A stretch of DNA of 64,000 nt, taken from NCBI RefSeq assembly GCF_026151205.1, contig NC_087075.1, positions 3,446,359 through 3,510,358 of the forward strand, in the 5' to 3' direction. The notes beneath the pieces are model-generated. The model was not told the origin of the DNA and made no database searches. It worked only from the letters and a program-made list of their open reading frames with translations. This stretch comes from Bolinopsis microptera (taxonomy: Eukaryota > Ctenophora > Tentaculata > Lobata > Bolinopsidae). Each line of letters opens with the position of its first letter. Positions within the stretch are counted from its first letter, which is position 1. Shown here one piece after another: positions 1 to 13,900 of the stretch. A program made the translations under genes and the position numbers.

Positions 1-164
1 CATCTATTGTTTATGAACACCACCCGGCACACACTTTGACACTTATCCAATATTCAAATAAAGCGAACCATCCCTTATAAAGGGTATTCGAATCTTAAAC
101 TGCTTGCCAGCGGCTGAAACTTGCAGTTCTATTAATACTTGACATACTTCGACTATACTTGCAG

Positions 165-3100
165 AAGATTGTGTTGCGGGCCAGTATCTGGCTCAGTCAA
201 GTGGCTGTCAGCTGTCCGGCAGATCAATGGAGTTTAGCAGCTAAGGCAGCTTCTTCCTGCACGGCCTGTCCAGCTGACAAAGAGGTAGCCTCTGGATCAG
301 GAACGCAAGAAAGTGACTGCACCTGGAGTAAGTTGTTGTTTCCTAAAAAATTGGGAGGGACCGATGGGGTTCATCCTGAAATTTATGTTAATCTTAGAAA
401 AGCAATTATGTGTGCGAATAAACATATAGACTGAAAATACTGACGTTCAACAAGCAAAAGTTTAGTTTTTGTTACACATAATTGGTATTTCTATACGTTT
501 TTTTGAGGTTCCCATAACTAGGATGCTCGAAAGGAATTCCTTGTGAATGAAATGCACTATTGTTATGAAAACACCACCGCAACACTCTTTGACACTTAAC
601 ACTATATTAAATAAAAGCGTTACCATCCCTAATAAGGGTACTTCGAATCTTAAACTGCTTCCAGCGGCTGAAACTTTGACAGTTCTATAAATACTTGACT
701 AAACTCGGACTATACTTGCAGAAGATTGTGTTGCGGGCCAGTATTTGATCATCAAGTGGCTGTCAAGCTGTCCGGCAGATCTATGGAGTTTAGCAGCAAA
801 CGCTGCTTCTTACTTGCACGGCATGTCCAGCTGGCAAGAGGTTAGCCACTGGATCAGGAAACACAAGGAAAGTGATGCACATGGAGTAGTTGTTGTTTCC
901 TAAAAATTGGAGGGACCGTAGGGTTTTCATCTGATATTTTTGTTAATCTTGAAATCAATAATGTGTGCGAAATTAAACATAGACTGAAAAATTACTGACG
1001 TCAACAAGCAAAGTTTAGTATTTGTACAATAATTGGTATTACTATACGTTTATGAGTCCCATCTCAGATTGCTCCGAAAGGAATTCCTGTGATATGTAAA
1101 TGCAACTATTGTTATGAACACCACCCGCACCACACTTTGACACTTATCCAATATTCAAATAAAGGACCATCCCTAAAGGGGTACTTCGAATCTTAATCTG
1201 TTGCCAGCGGCTGATGAAACTTGCAGTTTATTAATTACTGGACTTAAACTCGACTATTCTTGCAGATGATTGTGTTGCGGGCAGTATCTGGATCAGTCAA
1301 GTGGCCTGTCAAGCCTGATCGGCTAGATCAATGGATTTAGCAGCAAACGCCAGCTTCTACCTGCACGGCATGTCCAGCTGACAAAGAGGTAGCCTCTGGA
1401 TCAGGAAACACAGGAAAGTGATGCACATGGAGTAAGTTGTTGTTTCCTAAAAATTGGCGGGACCGAAGGGGTCATCCTGAAATTTATGTTAATCTTAGAA
1501 ATGCAAATTAATGTGTGCGATTTAATCATAGACCTGAATTACTGACGTCTACAAGCAAAGTTTAGTATTTGTACAATAATATGGTATTACTATAAGTTTA
1601 TGAGGTCCCATCAACAGATGCTCGAAAAGGAATCCTGGGAATGAAATGCATATGTATATGAACCACCACCAGCACACACTTTGACATTATCAAATATTCA
1701 AATAAAAGCGAACATCCCTAAAAGGGTACTTCGAATCTTAAAACTGCTGGCTGGCGGCTGAAACTTGCAGTTATATAAATACTTGACTAAACTCGACTAT
1801 AACTTGCAGAAGATTGTGTTGCGGGCAGTATTCTGGATCAGTCAACGTGGCTTGTCAAGACTGTCGGCAGATCATTGGAGTTTAGCAGACATACGCAGCT
1901 TCTTCCTGCACGGCATGTCCAGCTGGACAAAAGAGGTAGCCTCTGGTCAGGAACACAAGACAAGTGACTGACATGGAAGTAGTTGTTGTTTCTAAAAATG
2001 GATGGGACCGAGGGGTTCATCCTGAAATTTTGCTATCTTAGAAATGCATTAATGTGTGCGAAATAAACATAGACTGAATACTGACGTCAACTATGCAAAG
2101 TTTAGTATTTGTACAATATTGGTTTACTTTCGTTTATGAGGTCCCACACAGATGCTCGAAAGGAATTCCTGTGAATGAAATGCAACTATTGTATATGAAA
2201 CACCACCCGCAAACACTTGACACTTATCAATATTCAAATAAAGCGAACCATCCCTAAAGGGTACTTCGAATCTTAAACTGCTTGCCAGCGGCTGAAATTG
2301 CAGTTCTATAATACTGACTAAACTAGACTTATACTGGGCGGAAGATTGTGTTGCGGGCAGTATCCTGATCAGTCAAGTGGCTGTCAAGCCTTGTCCGGCA
2401 GATCAAATGGAGTTTTGCAGCAAACGCAAGCATCTACCTGCACGGCATGTCCAGCTGACAAAGAGTAGCCCTCTGGATCAGGAACTCAAGAAAGTGACTG
2501 CACATGGAAAGTAAGTTGTTGTTTCTAAAAATTGGAGGGGACCGATGGGGTTCATCTGAAATTTATGTTAATCTTAGAAATGCAATATGTGTGCGAATAA
2601 ACCATAGCTGAAATACTGACGTCAACAGCAAAGTTTTAGTATTTGTACAATTAATTGGTATTATATACGTTTATGAGGTCCATCACAGATGTCGAATGGA
2701 ATCCTGTGTATGAAATGCAACTTTGTATATGAACACCACCCGCACACAATTTGCACTTATCCATATTCAAATAAAGCGAACCATCCCCTTAAAGGGTACT
2801 TCGAATCTTTATACTGCTTTCAGGGCAGATGAAAAACTTGCGTTCTATAAATACTTGACTATAACTCGACTATACTTGCAGAAGATTGTTGTTGCGGGCC
2901 GTATTGGATCAGTACAAGTGGCTGTCAATCAGCCTGTCGGCAGAATAAGGAGTTAGCAGCAAACGCAGCTTTTCCTGCACGGCATGTCCAGCTGACAAGG
3001 AGGTTAGCCTCTGGATCTGGAAACTAAAAAGAAGTGACTGGAACATGGAGTAAGTTGTTGTTTCCTAAAAATTGGAAGGGACCGAAGGGGTTCATCCTGA

Positions 3101-6100
3101 AAATTTATGTTAATCTTAGAAATGCAATAATTGTGTGAGAATAAATCATAGGACTGAAATACTGACGTCATCAAGCAAAAGTTTAGTATTTGGTACAATA
3201 ATTGGTATTACTATACGTTTATGAGGTCCCAGCACAGATGTCGGAAAGGGAATTCCTGTGAATGAAATGCAAACTATTGTATATGAAACACCACCCGCAG
3301 CACACTTTGGTCATTATCCAATATTTCAAATAAAGCGGAAACATCCCTAAAGGGTTACTTCGAATCTTAACTGTGCCAGCGGGGCCGAAACTTTGCAGTT
3401 CTATAAATACTGGACTATACGTCGACGATACTTGCAGAAGATTGTGTTGCTGGGCCAGTATCTGGATCAGTCAAAGTGGCTGTCAAGCCGGTCGGCAGAT
3501 CAATGGAGTTTAGCAGCAAACGGCTGCTTTCTACCTGCACGGCATGTCCTGCTGAACAAAGAGGTTTGCCTCGGATCAGGAACACAAGAAAGTGACTTTG
3601 CTCATGGGAGTAAGTTGTTGTTTCCTAAATATTGAGGGAACGAAGGGGTTCATCCTGAAATTTATTTTAATCTTAGAAATGACGTTAATGTTGTCGAATA
3701 AACTGAGACTGAAATATGACGTCAACAAGCAAAGTTCTAGTATTTGTACAAATAATTGGATATTACTATACGTTTATGAGTCCATCCACAGATGCTGAAA
3801 GGAATTTCCTGTGAAGGAAATGCTACTATAGTCATATGAAACCACCCGCACACACTTTGTCACTTATCCAATATTCAAATAAAAAAGCGAACCATCCGAA
3901 AGGTACTTCGAATCTTAATCTGCCTTGGCCCGCGGCTGAAACTTGCTAGTTCTATAAATACGTGACTAACTCGACTATTACTTGCAGAAGATTGTGTTGT
4001 GGGCCAGTATCTGGTCAGTCAAGTGGCTGTTCAGCCTGTCCGGCAGATCATGGATTTTAGCAGCAAAACGCAGCTTCTACCTGCACGGCTGTCAGTGACA
4101 AAGAGTAGCCTATGGATCTGGGACACAAAGAAAAGTGACTGCACATGGAGTCGTAAGTTGGTTGTTTCCTAATAAAATTGGAGCGGGACCGGAAGGGGTT
4201 CATCCTGAAATTTATGTAAATCTTAGAAATTGCAATAATGTGTGCGAAATAAACATTAGACTGAAATACTGACGTCAACAAGCAAAGTTTAGTATTTGTA
4301 CAATAATTGGTATTACTATAAGTTTTGAGGTCCAATCAAGATGCTCTGGAAAGGAATGCCTGTGAATGAAATGCAACTATTGTTTATGAAACACCACCGC
4401 ACCAAACTTTGAACACTCTATCCAATATTCAAATAAAGCGAACATCCCTAAAGGGTACTTCGAATCTTAAAACTGCTCGCCATCGTCTGAAACTTGCTGT
4501 TCTATAAATTTACTTGACTAAAACTCGATATACTTGCTGAAGATTGTGTTGCGGGCCAGTTTCTGGATCAGTCCAAGTGGCTGTCAAGCCTGTCCGGGCA
4601 GAATCAATGGAGTTTAGCAGCAAACGCAGCTTCTACCTGCACGCATGTCCAGCTGACAAAGAGGTAGCCTCGATCAGGAACACAAGAAAGGACTGCACAT
4701 GGAGTAAGTTGTTGTTCCTAAAAATTGGAGGGACCGAAGGGGTTCATCCTGAAATTTTTTGTTAATCTAGAAATGCAATAATGTGTGCGAATAAAACAGA
4801 GACAGTTATACTGACGTACACAAGCAAAGTTTAGTTTGTACAATAATTGGTATTACTATTACGGTTTATGAAGGTCCCATCACAGATGCTCGGAAGGAAT
4901 ACCTGTGAATGAATGCAACTATGTATATGACTCCACCGCACACACTTTGACACTTATCCAATATTCTAAATAGAAGCGAACCATCCCTAAAAGGGTACAT
5001 TCGATCTTTTAACTGCTTGCCAGCGGCCTGAACTTGTGTTCTATAAATACTGACTAAAATGACTCTACTTGCAGAAGATTGTGTTGCGGGCCAGTATCTG
5101 GATCAGTCAAGTGTGCTTGTCAAGCCTTGTCCGCAGATCAATGGAGTTTAGGAGCAAACGCAGCTTCTACACTGCACGGCATGTCCAGCTGACAAAGAGG
5201 TAGCCTCTGGATCAGGAACACAAGAAAGTGACCTGCACAGGGAGTAGTTGTTGCTTTCCTAAAATCTGGAGGGAACCCGAATGGGTTCATCCTGAAATTT
5301 ATGTTATCTTAGAAATGCAATAATGTGTGCGAATAAACATAGGACTGAAATACTGACGTCAACAAGGCAATAGTTTAGTATTTGTACAATAATTGGGTAT
5401 TACTATACGTTTATGAGGTCCCATCACAGCAATGCTCGAAAGGAATTCCTTGTGAATGAAATGCAAACCTATTGTATATGAACACCACCCGCACTCACTT
5501 TGAAATTATCCAAATTCAAATAAAAGCGAACATCCCTACAAAGGGTACTTCGATTCTTTAAAATGATTGCCAGCGGGCCGGGAACTTGCAGTTCTATAAA
5601 TACTTGACTAAAACTCGATATTCTTGCAGAAGATTGTGTTGGGGCCAGTATCTGGATCAGTCAAGTGGTGTCAGGCACTGTCGGCAGATCAATGGGTTTG
5701 CAGCAAACGCAGTTCTACCTGCACGGCATGTCAGCTGACAAAGAGGTAGCTCGTCAGGACACAAGAAGTGACTGCACATGGAGTAAGTTGTTGTTTCCTA
5801 AAAATTGGAGGGGACCGAAGGGGTTCTTCCGGAAAATTTATGTTTAATCTTAGAAATGCAATAATGTGTGCGAATAAACTTTAGACTGAAATACTGAGTC
5901 AACAAGCAAAGTTTAGATTTGTACATAATGGTATTACTTAGTTTATGAGGTCCATACAGATGCTCGAAAGAAATTCCTGTGATTGAAATGCAACTATGTA
6001 TATGAACACCACCCGCACACACTTGACACTTATCCAATATTCAAATAAAAGCGAACCATCCCTAAAAGGGTTATTCGAATCTTAAATGCTTGCCAGCGTG

Positions 6101-7969
6101 AAACTTAGCAGTGCTAGAAATACTTGACTAAACGACTTATACCTTGCAGAAGATTGTGTGCGGGCCAGTATCTGGATCAGTTCAAGTGGGCTGTCAAGCC
6201 TGTCCGGCAGGATCAATGGAGTTTTAGCAGCAAACGCAGCTTCAAACTGCCGGCATGTCCAGCTGACCAAAGATGTAGCTCTGGATCAGGAAAACACAGA
6301 AAGTGTAGCCACATGGATTAATTGATGTTCTAAAAATTTGGAGGGGACGAAGGGGTTCATCCTGAAATTATGTTAATCGTAGAAATTGCTAATAATGTGT
6401 GCGAATAATAATAGACTGAAATACTGCGTCTACAGCAATGTTTAGTATTTGTACAATAATTGGTAATACTTTACGTTTTTGAGCTTCCCATCACGATGCT
6501 CGAAAGGAATTCCCTGTGAATGGAAAATGGCAAACTAATTGTATATGAACACACCGCCACACACTTTGACCACTTATCCCAATATTCAAATAATAGCGAA
6601 CCATTCCTAAATGGGTACTTCGAATCTTAAACTGCTTGCCAGCGGATGAACTTGAAGTTCTATAAATACTTGATCTACAACCTGACTATACTTGCAGAAG
6701 ATGTGGGCGGGCAGTATTGGAGCAGTCAAGTGGCTGTCATGCCTGTACGGCAGAATCCATGGGAGTTTAGAAGCAAACGCAGCTTCTACCTGCACGGCCA
6801 TGCCAGCTGACAAAGAGGTGCCTCTGGATCAGGAACACAAGAAAGTGATGCACATGGGAGTAAGTTGTTGTTTTCCTAAAAATTGGAGGCGACCGAAGGG
6901 GTTCATCTGAAAATTTTTGTTAATCTTAGAAATTGCAATAATGTGTGCGAATAAAAATAGACTGAATTACTGACGTCAACAAGCAAAGTTTTGTATTTTG
7001 TACAATAATTGGTATTCTATCGTTTCTGAAGGGTCCCATCAAATAAAAAGATGCTCGAAAGGATTTCCTGTGAATGAAAATGCAACTATTGTATATGAAC
7101 ACACCCGCACACACTTTGACACTTATCCAATATTCAAATTAAAGCGATCCATCCCTAAAAAGGGGTACTTCGAATCCTTAAACTGCTTGCAGCGGCTGAA
7201 CTTGCAGTTCTATAAATATCTTGACTAAACTCGACTATACTTGCAGAAGATTGTGTTCGCGGGCGTATATGGATCAGTCATGTGGCTGTCAAGCCTGTCC
7301 GGCGATCAATGGGTTTAGCAGCAAACGCAGCTCTAACTGCACGCATGTCAGCTGACAATGAGGTAGCCTCTGGTTCAGATACACAAGAAAGTGACTTCAC
7401 ATGGAGTAAGTTGTTGTTTCCTAATGAATTGGAGGGGACCGAGGGTTCATCCTGAAATTTATTGTTATTCTTTCTCAGAAAATGCAATAATGAGTGCGAA
7501 TAAACATTTAGACTGAAAATACTTGCGTCAACAAGCCAAAGTTTAGTATTTGCTACAATAATTGGTATTTACTATACGTTTAGAGGTCCCATCACAGTTG
7601 GCTCGAAAGGGAATTCCTTGTGAATGAAATGCAACTATTGTATATGAACACCACCAGCACACACTTTGACACTTATCCACAATATTCATAATAAATGCGA
7701 ACCATCCCTAAAAGGGTACTTCGAATATTAAACGCTTGCCAGCGGCTGAACTTGCAGTTCTATAAATTCTTGACTAAACTCGACTAATACTTGCAGGAAG
7801 ATTGTGTTGGGGCATGTATATTCTGGATCAGTCAAGTGGCTGCGCTAAGCCTGTCGGAAGATCAATGGAGTTAGCAGCAAACGAGCTTCTACCTGCTCGG
7901 CATGGTCCAGCCTGACAAAGAGGTAGCCTTCTGGATCAGGAACAGCAAAGAAAGTGTCTGCACCATGGA
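165..7969 (+). CDS. Fifteen tandem exon copies encoding GCC2/GCC3-like cysteine-rich modules (gene A, noisy units)
   Basis: The exon copies lie at about 165-327, 722-885, 1266-1431, 1810-1978, 2342-2510, 2882-3049, 3438-3609, 3988-4149, 4540-4703, 5075-5243, 5630-5782, 6150-6317, 6698-6859, 7247-7405 and 7797-7969. Each is recognisable as the exon described at 8348-8512, with acceptor cttgcag and donor GTAAGT. Lengths scatter around 165 bp because of indels, so no copy can be trusted base by base. The units at 2342 and 4540 have a damaged acceptor, and the one at 6150 a damaged donor. If the indels are sequencing errors, these exons would add about 825 residues of tandem six-cysteine modules to the N-terminal part of gene A. 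If they are real, most copies are dead. Confidence 0.7.
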
Positions 7970-10900
7970 GTATGTTTGTTGTTTCCTAAAACATTGGAGG
8001 GGACCGAGGGGTTTCATCCTGAAATTTATGTTAATCTTAGAAATGCAATAATGTGTGCGAATAAACATAGACTGAAATACTGACGTCAACAAGCAAAGTT
8101 TAGTATTTGTACAATAATTGGTATTACTATACGTTTATGAGGTCCCATCACAGATGCTCGAAAGGAATTCCTGTGAATGGAATGCAACTATTGTATGTGA
8201 ACACCACCCGCACACACTTTGACACTTATCCAATATTCAAATAAAAGCGAACCATCCCTAAAAGGGTACTTCGAATCTTAAACTGCTTGCCAGCGGCTGA
8301 AACTTGCAGTTCTATAAATACTTGACTAAACTCGACTATACTTGCAGAAGATTGTGTTGCGGGCCAGTATCTGGATCAGTCAAGTGGCTGTCAAGCCTGT
8401 CCGGCAGATCAATGGAGTTTAGCAGCAAACGCAGCTTCTACCTGCACGGCATGTCCAGCTGGCAAAGGGGTAGCCTCTGGATCAGGAACACAAGAAAGTG
8501 ACTGCACATGGAGTAAGTTGTTGTTTCCTAAAAATTGGAGGGACCGAAGGGGTTCATCCTGAAATTTATGTTAATCTTAGAAATGCAATAATGTGTGCGA
8601 ATAAACATAGACTGAAATACTGACGTCAACAAGCAAAGTTTAGTATTTGTACAATAATTGGTATTACTATACGTTTATGAGGTCCCATCACAGATGCTCG
8701 AAAGGAATTCCTGTGAATGAAATGCAACTATTGTATGTGAACACCACCCGCACACACTTTGACACTTATCCAATATTCAAATAAAAGCGAACCATCCCTA
8801 AAAATCCAAACCAATGTATAAGCATAATGCAATTAATTTACATTAAGTTAAGTAGTTATTAACTAGACATTTTTGCCCAAATCCAGAATGCCCCACTTCT
8901 TATCAAATAAGCTTTATAAATTATGTAAAAATCCATTCTACCTATCCAGAATCATGTTAAATCATCAAATCCCTTAGATGCAGTTGACGGTGGGTACAGT
9001 GCGTACACTGCCTCCGGAGCTTGTTCGGTACCATGCGGAGGAGGAACTCAAACCTGGATTAGGACCTGTACTAACCCAGCACCTCAATATGGGGGAGCTG
9101 ATTGTACGGGGTTGGGTGTGGCCAGTGAAGATAGAGCCTGTAACTCCGAACTTTGTCCAAGTAATACATTAGTAGATTTTTAATCATTAATCGCGTGATC
9201 AACGTGAATTTCTATATTGAGACCCAGACTGCCGATCGTGTGTAGATTGCAGAAAATACCAGTAAAGCTTTAACAATTTATTGTAAGCATAATGCAAGTG
9301 ATTTACATTAAATCGGTTTAACGAGAAATTTTTGCCGAATCCATTTATAATGGTATTATATTTATAAATTGACGTTAAGTGACGCGATCAGCCCCACATT
9401 TTGTCGAATTAGCTTTTTAAATCACGACGCAAACTTGGACTTAACACGGCTCCTTATCGTGAAATCGGACCAAACATGAAGTGAAAGTCGTAAGTTTGGA
9501 ATTGGGTCAAAGAACCCTGCTTCGCGTGAGCTGTATAAATCCATCCAGAATGTTACTTCAATTTTTTAAAAGGAACTGCCGTAAGATCTTAAACGTGATA
9601 TCACGCATCTGGCGCATTATTGGCTTATATTGAACACGTGACATACTGTTACTATGGTTACAAAATTCATGGCGACTTAAACTTAAAGTCTGAGTCGATG
9701 TTGACATGCAGTTTCTTATCTCTATTAGTATTAATAACTATTCACCATTTTTATAATTTCTCACTGTTTCTTTAGATAAACCTTAAAATTTTAGGCCGCA
9801 ATTTTATTTTTACGTGTAATTTTATTGTGTTCCTGAAGGCATTTTTGATTTTGCCCTGTTTTGTTTTGAAACTACCACTAAAATTTGTTATAAATTTGAT
9901 CTTTTACTTTCATATTCAATGTCCATGATCAATGATCTTTCGAGCTCTTTGGGTTCCTATTGGTAATTGACAGTTTAAGCTGAAATAATTGTTTGATCGG
10001 CACTAACTAAAAGCAAATCTTTAAAAATCGGCCGGTGGTAAGTGGTTTAATTTATGGTTTTGTACCCCAAATGTGATGCAAATGACTTGACTTACTGGAC
10101 AGTTGACTTATGGCGGCTTCAGAGCCCGAGTCTCGATGATATTTCTCCAAAGCTTTCTGTCTGCCATAAGCTTTTTAATCTCCCTAGTGTTCTTGAGTCC
10201 GGTGGTCTGCCCCGCCCTATGGTCCCGTAGCTAGGTCACATGTCGCTGCTTGTGTCCACTGTCCAGCCAACCTCATTCTTCTGGCCTGTATCTTCGAACT
10301 CACTCTTGGGAGTGATCCAAATTGACCTCCATGTTGGTGCGATGTTCTCTCCAGTCCACGTTTAGGGCAATCCGTAGGATCCTCCACTTCCTCTAAGGCC
10401 TGTCTGTTCTTAGAAGTTATTGTGTGTGACTCCTCTCCTACTAAATTTACTGTGAGATACTTGGTCTTAGACACGTTTATATTCAGGCCAACTATTTTAA
10501 CGGCTTTAGAAACACATTTTTCAGATATTTTACCGGTATGTCTTCTAAAATAACCAATTTTTTTCAATTTTACCTTTCTGGTATTTTGTGTACAGGACTA
10601 ATAGGGAGTGTTAATTTTTTTGCGCCCAACACTGGTTATGATTAAATTAATTACGCCCATAGCAATATGAAGCTGCCAAGTAATTTTTGCGATCATCTGC
10701 CTATCTCACTATCTGCCTGCGCACGTGGGCAGCTGCCGTGCACGTGGGCAGCTGCCGTGCACGTGGGCAGCTGTCTGCGCACGTGGGCAGCTGCCGTGCA
10801 CGTACGTCATTATAGTTATACGTCAGACAAGGTGCACGTGAGACAAGGTGTACGTACGTGAGACAAGGTGCACGGCGCTTACTGGTCAAGGCCAAGCAAT

Positions 10901-13900
10901 ATCTGTGCCTGGATACAATTCGATAATGAAAAATATGGTGTAGAAGCGTATTCGTAAATTTTTTTAAAATTTTTTTTAAATTTTTCAAATTCTGCACCCC
11001 TAATTATAAAAATGATCAAGCACGATAATTGTCATGTTGATGTGCGCCAATTTTTTGTAAATTAATATAACCTATTAAAACGTGCGGGCTGAGTTGGACT
11101 CGTCGACTTTACAGTTATAATGACCGCTGTAATGACCGCCAGTCTCACTTTAATTCTTTTCAGGTGTTACTGCATCTGGACCGGCTATAGCAAGCGACGG
11201 AATTGCCGCTACCCTTACTTGCAGCCTGTCGGAAATCAGTGCCAGTATGAAGTTAGCCATGACTTCTGGAGCAGTCAAGTGGAAGGGTGGTGATATAAGC
11301 GGCGACGTGAGTGCCACTACCAGCGAGTATACTCTGACCAGCGGGGACTACGACACCGCTCTCCTTACACAAGTTGACACTTTTGTCATCTCCACCGCTG
11401 TCTTGGCACGGTTGAGTGGGGGGAGTCAGGTGTTCACGTGCGTGTTAACTGTGGATGCCAGTGATATAGGAAGCGATACTCATTCCATGACCGTTATATC
11501 CCCTGGTTAGGATCACTTTTTTATTTTATTATATTATCATCTTATCAATTAATTATATAATTATTCAGTTGATTTTTTAATCTTCCTGCAAAGTGTAAAC
11601 CAATGTAAAGTGTAATTAGTTTAACGTTAGATTATCATTTCTACATTTTAAACATATTTCTACATTTTAAACATATTTCTGCATTTTAAACTTTTAAACA
11701 TATTTCTACATTTTAAATATATTTCTACATTTTAAACATATGTTTACATTTTAAACATATTTCTACATTTTATGTATATTTCTACATTTTAAACATATAT
11801 TTTTGTTTTCTTCAGTTATTCAGTTAAACCCAAGCGAATCGTCCGGGAAAGCAACCGGAGATAGCTTTGCACTGACTTGCGAAGCGACGTACGTTGCGGG
11901 AGTGGAGTCTATCATCTCCACCTTCTGGACCAAGGACGATGGAAACGTTAATCCTACTTTAACAACTGAAACAACTTACCCCACTTATAGTGGGGGCAAA
12001 AGGGTACGTTTGACCCTCTTTTTACCTTCACATATTTAACATATTTACTTGAATATGCTAATTGTGTTCAATATTGTTTATCTAACTTTGATAAATAAAA
12101 CAACTTATTCCCAATCCGGTGATGTAAACTTGACCATTTTTTTACTCCATTTTGTTGATTAGATTTAGTAGATAAATTGATAATTAAAAACATCGCCCGT
12201 GTTCAAAATGGTGCTTCGTAAGATATTTTAAATATGTTAAATGTTAGATAATATGCTAAATATGTTAATTGTGTTAAATATTTTAAATATGCTAAATATA
12301 TAAAAATCCTTCAGGTCAAGTCCACACTAGCTGTTAGCTACATGCAAAGTACCTATTCTGGAGAATACAAATGTGGAGTTAACTACGGTGGAGATATAAT
12401 CTACAGTACCGCTACCACTATCAGCGTAGCAGGTAAACTATTTCCACAATAATGGGTCCAGGGGGGCATTCCGCGCCAATACCTAATACCTGGTCGCGTT
12501 TCTTGGGTACTGGAATTAATAGTTAACTGGGAGCTGATCGGTCAATATCTATCATACTATCTAGAGTTAATAAATGCTAAATATGCTAAATATGCTAAAT
12601 ATGCTAAATATGCTAAATATGCTAAATATGCTAAATATGCTAAATATGCTAAATATGTTGTTCTCCCTAGGTGTACTATACTTCCCAACACACGCTCTCG
12701 TGGTTAACGGGCAAGCTCTGACTATTTCAATCGTCACCGTTACTGACACATCCGCTATATCCGTTGCTTGGTTCAAAGACGACGTGGATATGGTACCTAC
12801 TGCTAATGCTGCGTACACTATAACAACGGTAACTATGTGGTAACTAGGTGGTAACTACGTGGTAACTAGATGGTACCTATTGTTAATGCTGCGTACACTA
12901 TAACAACGGTTTAACTAGGTGGTAACTAGGTGGTAACTAGGTGGTACCTATTGTTAATGCTGCGTTCACTATCAAGCTATCACAACTGTAAATAACACGC
13001 AGTGCTATTTTAGATTACAGATCCCGGCAAAAAATGTCAAGTAGATTATTTTGTTTAGCTCTATTAGTTTGCCCTATTTTTAACGTCCTGTATTTAAATT
13101 TTCGGCTGAATTAATTTTGAAGGATGATTGTCATGTTATCAACAGAATTTGCAAAAAAATGTCAAGTAGATTATTTTGTTGATCTCGGTTCTATGATGTT
13201 TGGCATCTCAAATATCAAGTAGACGAATAGTTTGCCTTATTTTTAAAGTCCTATATTTCATGTTATTGACAGAATTTCCAATATTTGATAAGAAACTCCC
13301 AAAATAGACTGACACAACAGCTGTAGATAGCAGCAAGATAACAACCTCCACCCTTGTCTGGACTGGGGTTGCTGCTACCAACCAGGACACCACTTTGCAC
13401 GTGGAACTATCCTCAGACGCGCTCTTCTTGAAGAGCGCCGACTCGCTTGTCAACGTTCTCGGTTTGTGAAAATCGTAGATTAACTACTGTCAAATGTTGC
13501 ATTAGAAGAAATTAATTTATCGATTATAACTAATTAATCAGAAGTAAGTCCACACTCAAATATTAATTTAACATTTCACACCCACTCCCTCAGAGGTTTA
13601 CACTCAGCCCCAGGATTACAAGATACTCCGAGGAATTGATACGTATATCTACTGTTCGTTTGAGGGACCTCCTCAACCTTCCATCACATGGCAATCCCAC
13701 AACTCACTAACTTCGTGAGTTACAAAACTTATCGGTTAAGATAAGCTGTTAGTTTGTTATTCAAGTAGTGACAGTGTGTGTAGAATACTACTGTAACTAG
13801 TAGTGTGAGTAGAATACTACTGTAACTAGTAGTGTGTGTAGAATACTACTGTAACTAGCAGTGTGTGTAGCAGTGTGTGTAGTAGTGTGTGTAGTAGTGT

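Larger units (their letters stand above)
1..8803 (+). repeat. Tandem array of about 16 exon-bearing 540-bp units
   Basis: The same unit recurs with its internal 3' splice site (cttgcag) near 164, 721, 1265, 1809, 2341, 2881, 3437, 3987, 4539, 5074, 5629, 6149, 6697, 7246, 7796 and 8347. The cleanest stretch gives a period of exactly 540 bp (8101 against 8641). Each unit holds one 165-bp exon and about 375 bp of intron. The window opens inside a unit, so the array continues to the left. It ends abruptly at 8803, where unique sequence begins. Units before about 7990 carry many single-base gains and losses spread evenly over exon and intron, while the last 800 bp is clean. This is the pattern expected of unpolished long-read consensus, not of selection or decay. 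Confidence 0.93.
9161..11163 (+). other. 2.0-kb intron of gene A
   Basis: This intron lies between the TSP1 exon and the first Ig exon. It contains a decayed LINE fragment and a small GC-rich repeat, listed separately. The stretch 9161-10100 is AT-rich and I see no exon, RNA gene or repeat in it. Confidence 0.6.

Noticed and set aside
1-8500. ATG-started frames in the 540-bp array (for example those with LQKIVLR)
   Set aside because: These are in the wrong frame. The splice-consistent frame gives the six-cysteine module; ATG frames also run across intron sequence and indel errors.
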